This document shows positions 62,169-64,000 of a DNA stretch of 64,000 nucleotides, one piece after another. The translations under genes and the position numbers were made by a program. Source of the DNA: Dipodascopsis uninucleata var. uninucleata (lineage: Eukaryota > Ascomycota > Lipomycetes > Lipomycetales > Lipomycetaceae); contig JAJLTO010000019.1 of assembly GCA_030568195.1 (NCBI GenBank), forward strand, positions 124,001-188,000, in the 5' to 3' direction. Every line of letters begins with the position of its first letter. The first letter of the stretch is position 1. The notes under the pieces were generated by a model. It did no database searches. It saw nothing but the letters and a program-made list of their open reading frames with translations, and had not been told where the DNA came from.

Positions 62169-63254
62169 ATGGACAAAATGACTTTCAATAACAAGGAATA
62201 TTCTATTGCTCTTATTCCGGCGGATGGAATTGGTATAGAGGTGGTTGATGCTACAGTACAAGTATTAAAGGCCCTTACAAAGAAGTTCACTAAGTTGTCG
62301 TTATCCTTTACTCCCTTTGATTGGGGTTCAGAGAGATATAGGAAGACAGGAAAATTTATGCCTGACGATGGAATTGACCAGTTGCGAAAGCACGACGCTA
62401 TTCTTTTTGGAGCGGTCGGCGCTCCAGATATCCCGGATCATATATCGTTATGGGGTTTATTATTGGCTCTACGAGGACCAATGCAACTCTATGCAAACAT
62501 CCGACCGGTCAAAATCTTCAGAGGAACCAAATCATATTTGAGAGATGTTGAAATTGGTGACATAGACTGGGTTCTGGTTAGAGAAAACTCGGAAGGTGAA
62601 TATTCTGGTCATGGAGGCAGATCCCATGTTGGTCAGCCGTGGGAAACTGCTACGGAAGTTGCAATATTTACTCGAGTTGGTGTCGAGCGTATTATTCGTC
62701 TAGCTTTCGAGACTGCTAGAAGTAGGCCAAGAAAGCATTTGACTGTTGTCACTAAATCAAATTCATTGCGAAATGGTTTAGTTCTTTGGGATGAAGTCGC
62801 CAAAGAAGTGAGCTTAGAGTACCCTGACGTACAATGGGATAAGATGCTTGTAGATGCAATGACGGTTCGCATGGTCTCTAAACCGAAATCACTGGATGTC
62901 ATTGTCGGCACTAATTTGCATATGGATATTTTATCTGATCTTGCAGCAGTACTTTCAGGTAGTATCGGAATTGCACCTTCTGCTAATTTGGATCCTACCA
63001 GAAAAAATCCCAGTTTATTTGAGCCTATTCATGGCAGTGCTTTTGATATAACTGGTAAGAATGTCGCTAATCCTCTTGGTACCATTTGGAGTGCTTGCGA
63101 AATGCTTCAATGGCTTGGTGAGAAAGAGGCTGCCGATTATTTATTAAATACTGTAGAAGATATTACAGAGCAAGGATATAGTACTAAGGATCTCGGAGGC
63201 AATCTGAATACAACAGATCTTGTTGATGTTATATGTAAAAGAATAGTCGAATGA
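62169..63254 (+). CDS. Tartrate/D-malate dehydrogenase-type enzyme (isocitrate/isopropylmalate dehydrogenase family)
   Basis: 361 aa NAD-dependent beta-decarboxylating dehydrogenase. Signatures: IPADGIGIEVVDA (Pro of the usual GIGPEV replaced by Ile), FGAVGAPDIPDHISLWGLLL, typical of tartrate/D-malate enzymes (PDHxxLWGL), NIRPVKIF, VRENSEGEYSGHGGR, VDAMTVRMVSKPKSLD, NLHMDILSDLAAVLSGSIGI and LFEPIHGSAFDITGKNVANP. It therefore belongs with TtuC/DmlA rather than Leu2 or Idh. It starts 131 bp after the regulator-like gene and is likely regulated by one or both upstream regulators. An AGGGG stress-type box lies at about 62083-62087. Confidence 0.9.
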   Translation: MDKMTFNNKEYSIALIPADGIGIEVVDATVQVLKALTKKFTKLSLSFTPFDWGSERYRKTGKFMPDDGIDQLRKHDAILFGAVGAPDIPDHISLWGLLLALRGPMQLYANIRPVKIFRGTKSYLRDVEIGDIDWVLVRENSEGEYSGHGGRSHVGQPWETATEVAIFTRVGVERIIRLAFETARSRPRKHLTVVTKSNSLRNGLVLWDEVAKEVSLEYPDVQWDKMLVDAMTVRMVSKPKSLDVIVGTNLHMDILSDLAAVLSGSIGIAPSANLDPTRKNPSLFEPIHGSAFDITGKNVANPLGTIWSACEMLQWLGEKEAADYLLNTVEDITEQGYSTKDLGGNLNTTDLVDVICKRIVE

Positions 63255-63702
63255 GTAAGTTTAGTTTAATAGATGGCTTAGACAGTCTATTCAACTTTTG
63301 AATGACAATTGCAGTTAGAAAATTTATGAAATTTACACAGGAGGCTTATAGCCGTCATGTTCCCAAAATATTAAACCAGTTTCGGTTATATACTAAAGTT
63401 TGTTTCACATATAGCTGCGTAGACATAACCACTCCGAGGGGGAGGGGAGGGAGTTGATATTAGCCTAATTGTTATACCGCATAATGGAGAGTATCATATA
63501 TCCACAAATCAAAAAGTGCGGTTAAAGGATGTCCCGTCTGGAAAGCTTCTAAAGTTTCAGTAATAGTAGTGTATGTACACTGGCAACATCACTCGAATAT
63601 CCTGAATAAAATATATAATAGTCACCATGGTAAACAAATTGCTAGTCTAAACTAGACTGTAATTCTCTGAATTTCGTACATTTGTAATTAAATGAGATGC
63701 TA
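63255..63702. other. Convergent 3' region at the right end
   Basis: About 450 bp. It contains a purine run GGGGGAGGGGAGGGAG at about 63438-63453; no gene seen. Confidence 0.45.
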
Positions 63703-64000
63703 CTACCAAATATATTTCGCTAACTTATTCATTGTGTTAGGATCTGCCGAGGAATATTCAACATCTTCGTTAGTAGCCATAAACACATTATTGTCCTGTG
63801 ACTGTGGCCGTCTAGGCAATAAGTTTTGTTCATTATTATGTATTAATCCGACTGAATTCTCGTCTTTATCAATGCCTGATACCAACTCATGAGGTGAACC
63901 AATACTACCATTGGAATCAGAAACATCGAAAGATTCTGTATCACACATTGTGGCCTCCATCAAAAGATTCAAATTCCCCTTATCTTCTAAATTCTGGGTT
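63703..64000 (-). CDS. C-terminal fragment of a gene running off the right edge
   Basis: The minus-strand frame is open from the window edge to TAG at 63703-63705, about 98 codons. It is polar and acidic (DTESFDVSDSNGSIGSPHEL; PRRPQSQDNNVFMATNEDVE), probably a disordered C-terminal tail. In-frame ATGs exist but the frame has no stop before the edge, so the true start lies outside. Product unknown; a transporter or regulator tail would suit the context. Confidence 0.5.
   Translation of the reverse strand, partial: TQNLEDKGNLNLLMEATMCDTESFDVSDSNGSIGSPHELVSGIDKDENSVGLIHNNEQNLLPRRPQSQDNNVFMATNEDVEYSSADPNTMNKLAKYIW

Overview
The window is nuclear DNA of an ascomycete yeast-like fungus. It is AT-rich and dense in genes for recognisably fungal proteins: REX2, ARV1, PAA1, ERG28, YIP4, NIT2, BRO1, PIM1, YOR1, fungal-specific transcription factors, a laccase-type oxidase and a formamidase. 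I predict about 26 introns. Most are 50-140 nt, with GTRNGN-type donors, CTAAC/CTAAT/CTGAC-like branch points and short branch-to-acceptor distances. This density, together with a lone 5S rRNA gene outside any rDNA repeat, argues against a Saccharomyces- or Candida-type genome. It fits an early-diverging Saccharomycotina or similar lineage; the species cannot be named from the sequence. CTG codons sit at conserved leucine positions (e.g. in the RWCLQRGY motif of the aldo-keto reductase), so the standard code fits.

Layout. 0-14.6 kb holds housekeeping genes: REX2, a C2H2 plus fungal_trans regulator, ARV1, PAA1, ERG28 (five small exons that form no long ORF), YIP4, two tandem tRNA-Ala(AGC), NIT2 (nine exons) and BRO1. 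A 5S rRNA gene lies at 14.8 kb. 16-21.7 kb carries an unusual zinc-finger protein with a myristoylation-like N-terminus, a glycine-zipper/GGP-repeat protein and an allantoate/pantothenate-type MFS permease. 24-29.8 kb has a formamidase behind a cluster of GATA sites, and the mitochondrial Lon protease PIM1. 30.4-36.6 kb has a membrane-anchored multicopper oxidase and a GPI-type acid phosphatase, separated by a 3-kb gene-less stretch. 38.3-45.1 kb has the ABC exporter YOR1 and a VBA-like MFS. 46.3-55.6 kb has a UPF0303 protein, a divergent MFS/Zn2Cys6 pair, a YCII protein and a divergent bZIP(DUF3425)/aldo-keto reductase pair. 57.9-63.3 kb has three genes in a row on the + strand: a Zn2Cys6 regulator, a regulator-like protein that lacks any DNA-binding domain, and a tartrate/D-malate-type dehydrogenase. 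A partial gene runs off the right edge.

Functional themes. The accessory half is built from small catabolic or transport units paired with regulators (MFS with Zn2Cys6; bZIP with AKR; two regulators with a TtuC-like dehydrogenase), as in Pezizomycotina-style nutrient-use modules. No intact or fossil transposon or LTR element was recognised. Seven stretches of 1.2-3 kb hold no gene I could identify. ERG28 and NIT2 show that intron-rich small genes can hide in such stretches, so these gaps are not proven empty.
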